64,000 nt of DNA. Origin: Dryomyza anilis (taxonomy: Eukaryota > Arthropoda > Insecta > Diptera > Dryomyzidae). The stretch lies in the NCBI GenBank assembly GCA_951804985.1, contig OX638136.1, positions 4,405,852-4,469,851 on the forward strand, read 5' to 3'. The notes under the pieces are model-generated. The model made no database searches and was not told the origin of the DNA. It was given only the letters and a program-made list of their open reading frames with translations. Positions within the stretch are counted from its first letter, which is position 1, and every line of letters starts with the position of its first letter. Positions 51,964 through 63,710 of the stretch are shown here, piece by piece. The translations under genes were made by a program, and so were the position numbers.

Positions 51964-52218
51964 TTGTACATCCCATTTGTACATCTCAGAATTCCCAACG
52001 CACATTCTCCAGTCATTGAAAATAGTAAACTTCCAGCACACCTTCTAGAAAATATTTCTAATATTTTTAAATACGAAAGCGAAACGCTGCCACCAAATCT
52101 TCTATGGAGTGTTAGCAATAGTGAGTCAAACTTTTTTCTAAGAGCTGCTGTTCTTTGGGAAACGAATAGGGAAATCCTGCAAAAAATGTTCATTTCATAT
52201 AAAATACCTTCTATATAA
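51964..52218 (+). CDS. Unrecognised ORF in array unit A
   Basis: 84 codons: a start with VHLRIPNAHSPVIENSKL, then ETLPPNLLWSVSNSESNFFL and LRAAVLWETNREILQKMF. Composition is protein-like, and the DNA of its second half recurs as decayed, frame-broken copies at 53930-54060 and 57500-57640. It may be a scrap of the pogo-like or another transposase, but I recognise no motif. Confidence 0.3.
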   Translation: MYIPFVHLRIPNAHSPVIENSKLPAHLLENISNIFKYESETLPPNLLWSVSNSESNFFLRAAVLWETNREILQKMFISYKIPSI

Positions 52219-52615
52219 TCAGTGCTAACTTAGCTTATGTCTGAATTTTACTACTGGAATATTTTCACCATTTCCTCCATTGAAAATTTTGAAATTCGTT
52301 ATTTCTTAACCTAAACCTTGTTTTACCATCATATAAAATTTTTTTCTCTTAAAGATATTGAAGAATATCCATAACAATTTAAAGTATATTTTAAATTTAA
52401 ATAATGTTTTTAATATTTTATTATTTGTAAAAATTAACAGAAAATAATACATTAAGTTTAAAATATTTAAATTTTCTCTTCGGCATTCTATTTCTGTTTT
52501 CAATGATAATTTTTCGATAACACTCGCACAGTATGTTAACAAACATGTAATAACAAGGCTATATTCTTTGTGTAGACCCAAAAATAAAGTAGTAACTATT
52601 GACGGTATTGTAACG

Positions 52616-53278
52616 TTTTTACACCCTACACTAAGAGTGAAAGGGTTTATTCAGTTTGGTACGCCGTTTGTAACACTCAGAAGGAAGCATATCCGGTATG
52701 AAAAAGTATATATATTCTTGATCAGCATGACCTTCTGAGTCGATTTAGTGATGTCCGTCTGTTTGTTGAAATCCCTACTACTTAAAAATTACAGAGTTAG
52801 TTTAATGAAACTTCTAATTTGGATTACTTATATACCTATTACTTATATACTTATATTAGCGTGATCGGTCCATTGAGTCCTGTAATCCGACCACTTATAC
52901 AGATCAATTTTACTTTATACGGGCAAAGGTGATTTTTTTGGCCAAATATAAATTGATTTCATGCTCAAATACATGAAAATGATATTTTCTCTCGAACCCA
53001 CTTTTGGTTCCCAAAAAAAAAAAAAAAATTAAATTCGGTACACCTACCCATTTGTACATATCAAATGAATGGAAATTCTTCAGCGATTGTAAGTTTCTAG
53101 TTATTTTCAAGATTCGTATAACCTGGTGACCTATGTAGCACTTTGAATGGTAACTGCGCACATTATCATTGTATTTGTTTGTATATAATTGTATATAATT
53201 CTTACTAACTTCATCACACCAACTATCAAAATATCCCTACTTTAAAATTACCCATGTGATCTAAACTTCCCAACTGGG
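52616..53278 (-). repeat. mini-me/DINE-like element in unit A
   Basis: From GTTTTTACACCCTACACTAA to CTTCCCAACTGG, with core at 52690-52770. The CGGCTTAGACCG hairpin region is replaced by a TTGTATATAATTG repeat near 53170-53200. Confidence 0.8.
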
Positions 53279-54471
53279 TTTTTTCTCTGTTTCTATTCTT
53301 TTTATCCTTTATTGCTTTTCCTATGTTTTAAAATGTTTTTTTTGATAACATAATTTTAGAAATATTCGTTATATAAGGTAGTCAATATTAAGAATTTGGT
53401 CTTTCGTTATATAGCGTTTTCGATAATCCGCGTATTCGTTATACCGGGATTTGACTGTATATATATCGTGTGTTGCGCAATACATACGGTAGTCAAGGAT
53501 TAATCAAAAATAAGCCGCATACAATAATAAAATCAAATAAAATATAAAATATCAAATACATATGAAAATATAATAATACATAATCCAAATTACTTAATCC
53601 CTACTAAAATGTTTTGTTTAATATCCTAATTTACAAAAATGTTTATGTAATATTTTAATTTAATTTAATAATTTTGTTTTCCAACTTTAATAAATTCGTA
53701 CTTAAAATTTTGTTTCTTACTAAAATGGTTTTTTTTAATATCTCATTTTAAGAAATTTGTTTTCAATTAAAAATGATTTGGTTAATATTATAATTGTTGT
53801 CGATGTTTTTTCAACTAAATGCTTTAAGGTGTTAATTTAAAAAACCTCTTGGATCGCATTCGAATCCAATTTGTAATCGTTAGCATCAAGCCAACTGATA
53901 AGTCCCATTGGCAAGGACGTTATATCGCTGCCACAAAATCTTCTATGGAATGTTAGCAGTAATGAGTCAAACTTTTTTCTAAAAGCTGCTGTTCTTTGAG
54001 AAACGAATAGGGAAATCCTGCAAAAATGTTAATTTCATATAAAATACCTTCTATATAATCAGTGCTAGCTTAGCTTTTGTCTGAATTTTACTACTGGAAT
54101 ATTTTCTCCATTTCCTCCATTGAACATTTTGGAGTTCGTTATTTCTTAACCTAAACCTTTTTTTACCATCATATAAAATTAAAATTTTGTTCTCTTAAAG
54201 ATTTTGAAGAATATCCATAAATAATTTACAGTATATTTTAAATTTAAATAATGTTTTTAATATATTATTATTTGTAAAAATTAACAGAAAATAATACATT
54301 AAGTTTAAAATCTTTAAAATTTTTATTCGGCATTCTATTTCTGTTTTTAATTATAATTTTTCGATAACAGTCGCACAGTATGTTAACAAACATGTAATAA
54401 CAAGTCTATATTCTTTGTGTAGACCCAAAAATAAAGTAGTAACTATTGAAAAAATCCACGGTATTGTAAGG
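53279..54471 (+). repeat. Array unit B, with pogo-like end
   Basis: Contains GTTATATAAGGTAGTCAATA...TTTCGTTATATAGCG and ends its terminus with GGGATTTGACTG (53446-53457), followed by TA. Then come the shared AT-rich block, the TCGTTAGCATCAAGCCAACTG block, the CTTCTATGGAATGTTAGCA block and the CATCATATAAAATT block. Read inverted, the terminus starts CAGTCAAATCCCGGTATAAC, a form typical of pogo/Tigger elements with a TA target. Confidence 0.75.
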
Positions 54472-55166
54472 TTTTTATACCCTTCACTAAAGTGAAAGGG
54501 TATATTCAGTTTGGTACGCCGTATGAAAAAGTATATTTATGAAAAAGTATATATATGTATATATGATGTCCGACTGCTGTCTGTCCGTCTGTCTGTTGAA
54601 ATCCCTACTACCTAAAAAATTGAAGAGTTAGATCAATGAAACTTCTATTTGGATTTCTTTTATACCTACGCTGTATGTGCGAAAAAATTGGCGTGATCGG
54701 TCCATTGTGACCTGTGATCCGACCACTTATATTAAAATACGTCATATCATATTTATTACTACAGATCAATTTTACTTTATACAGCGAAAGGTGATTTTTT
54801 TTTCCAAATATACATTGATTTCATACTCAAATACATTAAAATGATGTTTTTCCTCGTTACCATTTGTGGTTTCCAAAAAAAAAAAATCTAAATTCGGTAC
54901 ACCTACCTATTTGTACATATGGGTATCAAATGAATGGAAATTCTTCAGCGATCGCAAGTTTCTAGTTATTTTCAAGATTCGTATAACCTGGTGACCTATG
55001 TACAAATTTGAATGGTAACTGCGCACATTATCACATATGTGTAGGGTATTTATAGTCGGCTTAGACCGACTATAATTTTCATAATTCTTACTAACTTCAT
55101 CACACAAACTATCAAAATATCCCTACTTTAAAATTTCCCATGTGATCTAACCTTACCAACTGTTTT
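54472..55166 (-). repeat. mini-me/DINE-like element in unit B
   Basis: TTTTATACCCTTCACTAAAG to CCTTACCAACTG. It carries the CGGCTTAGACCG hairpin (55049-55072) and the uninterrupted GGGTATCAAATGAATGG (about 54919-54935) that serves as the empty site for the transposon at 25218. Part of the core near 54520-54560 is altered. Confidence 0.82.
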
Positions 55167-56141
55167 TTCGTTTTTTTTATTCTTTATTGCTTTTGCTATG
55201 TTTTAAAATGTTTTTCCTAACCTTTCGATATCGAGTATAAAATTTTAGAAATATTCGTTATATAAGGTAATGTTAAGAATTTGGTCGTTCGTTATATAGC
55301 GTTTTCGTTAAACCGCGTATTGGTTATACCGGTATTTGACTGTATATATATCGTGTGTTGCGCAATACATACGGTAGTCAAGGATCAATCAAAAATAAGC
55401 CGCATACAATAATAAAATCAAATAAAATATAAAATATCAAATACATATGAAAATATAATAATACATAATCCAAATTACTTAATCCCTACTAAAATGTTTT
55501 TTTTTAATATCCTAATTTACAAAAATGTTTATGTAATATCTTAATTTAATATAATAATTTTGTTTTCCAACATTAATATATTCGTACTTAAAAATTTGTT
55601 TCCAACTAAAATTGTTTTTTTTTAATATCCCAATTTAAGAAATTTGTTTTCAATTAAAAATTATTTGGTTAATATTATAATTGTTGTCGATGTGTTTTCA
55701 ACTAAATGGTTTAAGGCGTTAATTCAAAAAACATCTTGTAATAATATTCTTTTGGATCGCATTCGAATCCAATTTGTTATCGTTAGCATCAAGCCAACTG
55801 ATAAGTCCCATTGGGTATTATTAGCTAGCAAAGTTTGTATGCTTTTCGAATGTCATTTAAATTATTTGGTGATAATAATTTTATGACGAAATATTAATTT
55901 ATGAATTTTCGTTCAAAATAAAACATTTCATTTCAAAATTGTCAAAATATAAATTTTAAAAATACATCAATTGATCATCCATTGATAGGTAAATATGGTA
56001 TATGAATTTGATTTTAAAATTTGTTGTCCCAATTCTGTAACAACATCACTATATTGAATTGTATTTCGGATACGTAACAAGCCTCATCTTCAGCCTCCAA
56101 GCCGAAATTATTTGGGTAACAGCAGGTAAATTTTTATATAT

Positions 56142-56203
<62 letters not shown>

Positions 56204-56940
56204 TTTCGTTATATAAAGTAGTCAATGTTAACAGCCATATGCTGTATAATTTCGTGAGTGACACATTTCTTCGGGTTTTCACTCACATACGTAATTAAAT
56301 TGTATGCTGTATATATTACGTATTGGTTCTTCGAGCTTTACGCCACATGTTGTCGTCCGCAGTTGCGGAGTCTCTCAATGTTCTCAATTTCGCGTTTCCA
56401 ATCAATGTATTTGTATTTAGCAGAAACAATTTTCGATACAATGGTTGTTTTTTAAATAATTTTTGTATTTGGCAATTCAAAAAACAAATCATTGTTAATC
56501 AAAATAAAAATAATACAAATTTTAAAAAAAAATAAATGTTTGCAAGATTCTCTGAAAATTTCTAGGTTTATTTATCATTACTGCGGCTGTAATTAAAAAA
56601 TTAATAATTGCTACGGTACTTTAAATGGACGGCAAATGACCAAAGGAGTTGCGTCGGTCATTTATTGATTTTTGTGGGGTACCAGAGGATCAAATTGCAA
56701 AAAAAAATATTGTTTCGGCACTTTAGAATCATTTAAGAGGGCGTGACCATTTTTAATTTTATTTTTGGACCATGAATAATTCCAGACCACGAAGCTATCG
56801 TCCAAATCGTTCGTTGGCGACATACAGCATACGCACAATTTGACTTCTTACGTTGTATCGTCACATTGTGAGACACTGTGCTATACATCATACACAAAAC
56901 TTTCTCACACGAAAATCAGACAAATTCTGGACGATTTTCG
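55167..56940 (+). repeat. Array unit C, with unrelated 3' half
   Basis: The pogo-like end is at 55250-55342 (TATTTGACTG), followed by the common blocks to 55812. The unit then has TTAGCTAGCAAAGTTTGTATG...ACATCAATTG (55815-55990), shared with unit F, and a (TA)n tract. The remainder (56220-56940) is unassigned: it includes a second GTTATATAAAGTAGTCAATG scrap at 56208-56230, and a GC-richer piece (56620-56960, GGGCGTGACC, CGACGACAAACAGC) without a clear domain. Confidence 0.65.
56143..56202. repeat. (TA)n microsatellite
   Basis: About 28-30 TA units. It is preceded by TATAGATATATATA and lies at the same relative place in unit C as the tract at 61593-61628 in unit F. Confidence 0.95.
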
Positions 56941-58043
56941 TCGATCGACGACAAACAGCATAAGGCTTTAAGAATTTGGTCTTTCGTTATATAGCGTTTT
57001 CTTTAAACCGTGTATTCGTTATATCGGGATTTGACTGCATATATATCGTATGTTGCGCAATACATACGGTGGTCAAGGATCAATCAAAAATAAGCCGCAT
57101 ACAAATATAAAAAATAAAATATCAAATAAATATGAAAACTTAAGTAATAATACATAATCCAATTTACTTAATCCCTACTAAAATGTTTTGTTTAATATCC
57201 TAATTTACAAAAATGTTTATGTAATATCTTAACTTAATTTAATAATTTTGTTTTCCAACTTTAATAAATTCGTACTTAAAATTTTGTTTCTTACTAAAAT
57301 GGTTTTTTTTAATATCTCATTTTAAGAAATTTGTTTTCAATTAAAAATGATTTGGTTAATATTATAATTGTTGTCGATGTTTTTTCAACTAAATGCTTTA
57401 AGGTGTTAATTTAAAAAACCTCTTGGATCGCATTCGAATCCAATTTGTAATCGTTAGCATCAAGCCAACTGATAAGTCCCATTGGCAAGGACGTTATATC
57501 GCTGTCACAAAATGTTCTATGGGCTGTTAGCAGTAATGAGTCAAACTTTTTTCTAAGAGCTGCTGTTCTTTGAGAAACGAATAGGGAAATCCTGCAAAAA
57601 TGTTAATTTCATATAAAATACCTTCTATATAATCAGTGCTAGCTTAGCTTTTGTCTGAATTTTACTACTGGAATATTTTCTCCATTTCCACCATTGAACA
57701 TTTTGGAGTTCGTTATTTCTTAACCTAAACCTTTTTTTTACCATCATATAAAATTAAAATTTTGTTCTCTTAAAGATTTTGAAGAATATCCATAAATAAT
57801 TTAAAGTATATTTTAAATTTAAATAATGTTTTTAATATATTATTATTTGTAAAAATTAACAGAAAATAATACATTAAGTTTAAAATCTTAAAAATTTTTA
57901 TTCGGCATTCTATTTCTGTTTTCAATGATAATTTTTTGATAACACTCGCATAACGTTAACAAACATGTAATAACAAGGCTATATTATTTTGGTAGACCCA
58001 AAAATAAGGTAATAACTATTGACAAATTCACGGCATTGTAACG
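56941..58043 (+). repeat. Array unit D, with pogo-like end
   Basis: TTAAGAATTTGGTCTTTCGT to GGGATTTGACTG (57026-57037), then the same blocks as unit B to about 58040. By eye it is the closest relative of unit B (both share CTCTTGGATCGCATTCG and TTGGCAAGGACGTTATATCG). Confidence 0.78.
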
Positions 58044-58490
58044 TTTTTATACCCCACACTTAGAGTGAATGGGTATATTCAGTTTTGTACACCGTTTGTA
58101 ACACTCAGAAGGAAGCATATTCGGTATAAAAAAGTATATATATTTTTGATCAGTATGACCTACTAAGTCGATTTAGCGATGTCCGTCTGTCTTTTGAAAT
58201 CCCTACTACTTAAAAAATTAAAGAGTTAGATCAATAAAACTTCTATTTGTATTTCTTTTGTACCTACGAAGTATGTGCAAAAAAATTGGCGTGATCGGTC
58301 CATTGTGACCTGTGATCTGACCACTTATATACAATTGCCTCATATCATATTTACATCTACAGATTAATTATACTTTACACGGGCAAGTGATTTTTTTTGC
58401 CAAATATATATTGACGTCATGCTCAAATACATAAAAATGATGTTTTCCCTCGAACCCACTTGTGGTTCCCAAAAAAAATATAAAATTCAT
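58044..58490 (-). repeat. mini-me/DINE-like element in unit D, truncated
   Basis: TTTTTATACCCCACACTTAG through the core (GTATATATATTTTTGATCAG) to AACCCACTTGTGGTTCCC, where it joins unit E. The left-end portion with the hairpin is missing. Confidence 0.8.
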
Positions 58491-59014
58491 AAATTTTTTC
58501 CTAACCTTGCGTTATATCGAGTATAACATTTATGAAATATTCGTTTTATAAGGTAATGTTAATTATATTAATTTGGTCGTTCGATACATAGCGTTTTCCT
58601 TAAATTAGTTATACCGGTATTTGACTGTATATATCTCGTAAGATGCGCAATACGGTGGTCAAGGATCAACAAAAAATAAGTCGCATACAATTATAAAATC
58701 AAATAAATATGAAAATATAATAATACTTAATCCAATTAAACTAATACCTACTAAAATGTTTTGTTTAATATCCTAATTTACAACTTAAAAATTTGTTTCC
58801 AACCAAAATGTTTTTTTTTTTTTAATATCCCAATTTAAGAAATTTGTTTTCAATTAAAAATGATATATCATAATTGTTGTCGATGGTTTTTCAATTAAAT
58901 AGTTTAAGGTGTTAATTTAAAAAACATCTTGTAATAATTTTCTTCTGGATTGCATTCGAATTCAATTTGTAATAGTTAGCATCAAGCCAACTGATAAGTC
59001 CCATTGGCAAGGAC
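58491..59014 (+). repeat. Array unit E, cut by the Polinton-like end
   Basis: The pogo-like end is near 58500-58627 (GGTATTTGACTG), then the common blocks up to CATTGGCAAGGAC (59002-59014). In other units this continues as GTTATATCG. Here it is replaced by AGTAGTAAGG, the start of the Polinton-like fragment. Confidence 0.75.
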
Positions 59015-59544
59015 AGTAGTAAGGATTCGCCGGTTCTGGCCCCACTGGGCTCCATGGAGCACATTGTTGTTATTGTAAATGAATTTTTAACATAGATGTT
59101 GTTATTGATTTCAAAAGTGATCATTTTTTAACATAATTGTTGTTTGTGTAGTTCAATAGGAATCATTTTTTAACATAGTTGTTGTCAATAGGGATCATTT
59201 TTTAACATAGTTGTTGGTAGTATGAATCATTGGAGATCATATTTTAACAGTATGGTTGTTATTGTTTTTTTCAAAAGGGATCATATTTTAACAGAATATT
59301 TGTTATTGTTTTTCAACATAGGTGTATTATATGTATACTATATATTTTATAATGGCATATTTAACATAATTTGGTAATGTTGATACATACATATATATTA
59401 TATGCATGTTATGAGGTATGCACCCGTAAAGAATAAATCTTGTTGTTGGGATAATTATATCGGAGTAAGCATTTTTTGTGAATGAATATTTGTTATTGTT
59501 TTTCAACATAGGTGTATTATATGTATACTATATATTTTATATCT

Positions 59545-59852
59545 GTAGCCGCGCTAGCTCAGTGGTTAGTGCGTTCGACTGCGAGCTGAAAGGTCCCCGG
59601 TTTAAGCTTGGACTGGGCTAGCAACATCTTTTCATAGAAACATTTTCTATACCGCGCTACTTCGGCAGTAAATGGCAAACCTCCGAGAGTAAGAACATTG
59701 CCTCTGAAAAGCTCTCACCCGCCGTTCGGATTCGGCAATAAACTGTAGGTCCCACCACTTTGAGTACAAATATAACACGCACAGCTGAAAAATGGTGAGA
59801 GAGCTCGGCCGAAGTTCTATACAGGACTGTAGTGCTAAACTATTATTATTAT
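59545..59852 (+). mobile_element. tRNA-derived SINE, second copy
   Basis: Starts GTAGCCGCGCTAGCTCAG (A box TAGCTCAGTGGTTAGTGCG) with a decayed B box (GGTTTAAGCTT). The body and ATTATTATTATA tail are as in 1537-1847. Clear target duplications were not found; the flanks are themselves duplicated (59303-59355 and 59485-59540 are alike). Confidence 0.85.
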
Positions 59853-60301
59853 AAGCATTTTATGTGAATGAGAATACTTACAAACGTATTAATATTGTTG
59901 TTGTAAAATATTATAGTTGCAATTAAATTTCAGTTAACATAGTTATAATGTATACTATAGAGTTACAGGAGCAAATAGTTGAGGAGCAAAGGGTTCAATT
60001 TGAAACTTTGTTGAGGAACGTTGATTGTTGAATTTTTATTGGTGATGCAGACTAAATTAACAATCGAATTGTTAAAATTAGCAATAGTGATTTTTAACAT
60101 AGCCTTACTTTATAGTTTTTTGTTAAAATAAAGAATACAGTTTTTTATTATATATATATTTATATATTTTTAAATATATTTTAACCATTATTACAATTTT
60201 TACTTAAAGAACTACCAAGACCAATATAACTGACTCCAGTGTCTGCAATGAGACGGAATGAAATACATCCTTGATGGCACCATGTGCGGCCAACATTAAG
60301 G

Positions 60302-60496
60302 CTAACTCATCAACAATCTGATGGCCACCAACCTGCAGACGGAATCACACGCCAGACAACTTATGACCGGACAACATACCACACAAAGCCATCTCGGGAG
60401 AGCCCATCTATACACTGGGAAGAAATTGTTAAAGCGCGATGGTAGCCTCATCAACCAATTCGAGTGCGTGGTTTTGCGTCGATGACAAAGGGACAT
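60302..60496. other. GC-richer patch, coding status unclear
   Basis: Both strands are open for about 60 codons. The plus-strand frame contains NLQTESHARQLMTGQHTTQ, and the minus-strand frame is Cys/Arg-rich. Neither matches anything I know. The same patch is repeated exactly at 63169-63363. It lies between the SINE and the small ORF in the Polinton-like fragment. Confidence 0.3.
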
Positions 60497-60532
60497 CTTC
60501 TACATTACAATTTAATTGAAACAGAAAAAAAT

Positions 60533-60843
60533 ATGGTAAGATTGTTTTTTTTTTTATTTTTTTTATTTATTAATTTATGTATTTATATAATTTTAAGGAT
60601 TTTGCTGAAATTATTAGTTTAGCAAAAGGAAACCTCCCTATATACATCAGAGTAGATGACTTACCCATTGATCAGGAATTCAGGATTTACAAATTTGAAT
60701 GGAAAAACACAATTAATGGAACAAAATTAATTGTATATCTAACAGACAATAGATGGTTTTATCCACCAGCAAGAATTTCTGGAAAAATTGAAACCGATGA
60801 TCCTTTTTATGAGGAGTATAAAATTCTAGAAATATTCGTTTGA
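60533..60843 (+). CDS. Polinton-linked small ORF with a probable 62-bp intron, truncated
   Basis: The first exon is only ATG (60533-60535), followed by donor GTAAGA. The acceptor is ATAATTTTAAG (ending 60597) and the second exon starts with GAT (60598). Spliced, the protein begins MDFAEIISLAKG and continues with YIRVDDLPIDQEFRIYKFEW, NGTKLIVYLTDNRWFYPPAR and ETDDPFYEE. It then runs into array sequence, giving an artificial end (KILEIFV) at the TGA at 60841-60843. Unspliced, translation could start at 60577. The family is shared with 10342-10675 (stop in the middle, intact C-terminus) and 63400-63710. Function unknown; always on the terminal side of the Polinton-like element. Confidence 0.5.
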
Positions 60844-61589
60844 CTACCTTCAAAGTCAATGTTAAGAATTTGGTCGTTCGTTATATAGCGTTTTCGTTAA
60901 ACCGCGTATTAGTTGTACCGGGATTTGACTGTATATATATGTTGAGGTAAGTGCGTGTGTTTTCTAAAAATCGTATGTTGCGCAATACGGTGGTCAAGGA
61001 TCAACCAAAAGTAAGTAGCATACAATTATAAAATCAAACAAAATATAAAATATCAAATAAATATGAAAATACAATACTACATAATCCAATTTTTTAATCC
61101 CAACTAAAATGTTTTGTTTAATATCCTAATTAACTAAAATATTTATGTAATATCTTAATTTAATAATTTTGTTTTCCAACTTTAATGGTTTTTTTTTAAT
61201 ATCCCAATTTAAGAAATTTGTTTTTAATTAAAAATGCTTTGGTTAATATCATAATTGTTGTCGATGTGTTTTCAACTAAATGGTTTAAGGTGTTAATTTA
61301 AAAAACCTCTGTAATAATTTTTTTCTGAATCGTATTCGAATCCAATTTGTAATCGTTAGCATCAAGCCAACTGATAAGTCCTAAAGGACGAAAAACGTTT
61401 CTTGGCACGGGTATTAGGCCTTAGCTAGCAAATATTGTATGTTTTTCGAAAGTCATTTACATTGTTTGGTAAGAATAATTTAATGACGAAATATTAATTT
61501 ATGAATTTTCTTTCAAAATAATACATTTCATTTCAAAATTGTCAAAATATAAATTTTAAAAATACATCAATTGCTCAACGATTGATCGG

Positions 61590-61630
<41 letters not shown>

Positions 61631-61905
61631 TCATCGGGATCGCTCACCATAGGATCATAAAAGTTGAAAAAGACACACAAAATCGATTAATGTTTAGAGG
61701 TCGCGCACTTCGTTTTTCTGTTTTTGGCGATCGGAAAAACGTAAGTTGGCTTCATGGGAAAAGTTTAAGGATTAAATTCATACATTTTTGGGAAAAGTGC
61801 TCCAATATAATGTAGTTTCCAAAACTGTTGTTAAAATTTTTAAACATCGACTTATTAATACAGGAACTAATTATAAATTCATGAATTAACTTCAGTTAAT
61901 AAAAA
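60826..61905 (+). repeat. Array unit F
   Basis: Starts at about AAATTCTAGAAATATTCGTT. The pogo-like end runs to GGGATTTGACTG (60920-60931). The common blocks continue to 61380, then the TTAGCTAGCAAATATTGTATG block shared with unit C, and an (AT)n tract. Positions 61630-61905 are unassigned (GGATCGCTCACCATAGGATC, GTTTTTGGCGATCGG). Confidence 0.7.
61593..61628. repeat. (AT)n microsatellite
   Basis: About 17 AT units in the same relative place as the tract in unit C. Confidence 0.95.
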
Positions 61906-62333
61906 CCAGTTGGGAAGGTTAGATCACATGGGAAATTTTAAAGTAGGTGTAATTATGATAGTTAGGATTATCAAAATTATAGTCGGTCTAAGCCGACTAT
62001 AAATACCCTACACATAAGTGTGGTTACCATTCAAAGTGATATATAGGTCACCAGGGTATACGAATCCTGAAAATAACTACAAACATTCAATCGCTGAAGA
62101 ATTTCCATTCATTTGATACCCATATTTACAAATGGGTAGGTGTACCGAATTTCGATTTTTTTTTGTGAACCACAAGTTTTTTCGTCGGAAAACATTATTA
62201 TCATGTATTTGAGCATGAATATATATTTGACCAAAAAAGTTTACCTAAGCACGTATACATAAAAATTGATCTTTATATGTACATTTTATATGAGGTATTT
62301 AAACATAAGTGGTCGGATCATAGGTCATAATGG
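61906..62333 (+). repeat. mini-me/DINE-like element cut by a duplication junction
   Basis: Starts ACCAGTTGGGAAGGTTAGAT. The hairpin TATAGTCGGTCTAAGCCGACTATA lies near 61979-62002. It runs to GGTCATAATGG at 62333, where the sequence jumps to the start of the duplicated segment (AAGCATTTTTTGTG). Confidence 0.85.
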
Positions 62334-62411
62334 AAGCATTTTTTGTGAATGAATATTTGTTATTGTTTTTCAACATAGGTGTATTATATGTATACTATAT
62401 ATTTTATATCT

Positions 62412-62719
62412 GTAGCCGCGCTAGCTCAGTGGTTAGTGCGTTCGACTGCGAGCTGAAAGGTCCCCGGTTTAAGCTTGGACTGGGCTAGCAACATCTTTTC
62501 ATAGAAACATTTTCTATACCGCGCTACTTCGGCAGTAAATGGCAAACCTCCGAGAGTAAGAACATTGCCTCTGAAAAGCTCTCACCCGCCGTTCGGATTC
62601 GGCAATAAACTGTAGGTCCCACCACTTTGAGTACAAATATAACACGCACAGCTGAAAAATGGTGAGAGAGCTCGGCCGAAGTTCTATACAGGACTGTAGT
62701 GCTAAACTATTATTATTAT
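62412..62719 (+). mobile_element. tRNA-derived SINE, third copy (duplicate of the second)
   Basis: Exact copy of 59545-59852 within the 2867-bp duplication, not a separate insertion. Confidence 0.88.
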
Positions 62720-63399
62720 AAGCATTTTATGTGAATGAGAATACTTACAAACGTATTAATATTGTTGTTGTAAAATATTATAGTTGCAATTAAATTTCAG
62801 TTAACATAGTTATAATGTATACTATAGAGTTACAGGAGCAAATAGTTGAGGAGCAAAGGGTTCAATTTGAAACTTTGTTGAGGAACGTTGATTGTTGAAT
62901 TTTTATTGGTGATGCAGACTAAATTAACAATCGAATTGTTAAAATTAGCAATAGTGATTTTTAACATAGCCTTACTTTATAGTTTTTTGTTAAAATAAAG
63001 AATACAGTTTTTTATTATATATATATTTATATATTTTTAAATATATTTTAACCATTATTACAATTTTTACTTAAAGAACTACCAAGACCAATATAACTGA
63101 CTCCAGTGTCTGCAATGAGACGGAATGAAATACATCCTTGATGGCACCATGTGCGGCCAACATTAAGGCTAACTCATCAACAATCTGATGGCCACCAACC
63201 TGCAGACGGAATCACACGCCAGACAACTTATGACCGGACAACATACCACACAAAGCCATCTCGGGAGAGCCCATCTATACACTGGGAAGAAATTGTTAAA
63301 GCGCGATGGTAGCCTCATCAACCAATTCGAGTGCGTGGTTTTGCGTCGATGACAAAGGGACATCTTCTACATTACAATTTAATTGAAACAGAAAAAAAT

Positions 63400-63710
63400 A
63401 TGGTAAGATTGTTTTTTTTTTTATTTTTTTTATTTATTAATTTATGTATTTATATAATTTTAAGGATTTTGCTGAAATTATTAGTTTAGCAAAAGGAAAC
63501 CTCCCTATATACATCAGAGTAGATGACTTACCCATTGATCAGGAATTCAGGATTTACAAATTTGAATGGAAAAACACAATTAATGGAACAAAATTAATTG
63601 TATATCTAACAGACAATAGATGGTTTTATCCACCAGCAAGAATTTCTGGAAAAATTGAAACCGATGATCCTTTTTATGAGGAGTATAAAATTCTAGAAAT
63701 ATTCGTTTGA
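63400..63710 (+). CDS. Polinton-linked small ORF, duplicate copy
   Basis: Identical to 60533-60843, with ATG at 63400-63402, donor GTAAGA and acceptor ending at 63464. The same truncation into array sequence occurs, so it is a product of the tandem duplication and not independent evidence for the gene. Confidence 0.5.

Larger units (their letters stand above)
51556..52615 (+). repeat. Array unit A (partial), interrupted by a mini-me
   Basis: Positions 51556-51647 hold the CTTGTAATAATATTCTTCGAA...GATAAGTCCCATTGGCAAG block found in the later units. After the mini-me (51648-51905), 52090-52615 matches 53925-54470 and 57500-58043 (CTTCTATGGAGTGTTAGCA, GAGTCAAACTTTTTTCTAAG, CTTAACCTAAACC). The pogo-like end is absent from this unit. 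Confidence 0.7.
59015..60825 (+). mobile_element. Polinton-like element end with SINE and small ORF
   Basis: Begins AGTAGTAAGGATTCGCCGG at the precise point where array sequence stops. It contains degenerate tandem repeats of about 45 bp (59100-59310), then the non-coding region shared with 9576-10329, a SINE (59545-59852), a GC-richer patch (60215-60490) and the small spliced ORF. It stops inside that ORF where array unit F begins. Polinton ends start with AG and often carry tandem repeats. No polymerase is present in this copy. Confidence 0.65.

Noticed and set aside
56059..56298. Open frames with YIYIYI runs in both directions
   Set aside because: Produced by the (TA)n microsatellite; no protein motif.
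60302..60496. Cys/Arg-rich 64-codon minus ORF as a real gene (also at 63169-63363)
   Set aside because: No motif, and the second copy is just part of the 2867-bp duplication, so repetition is not support.
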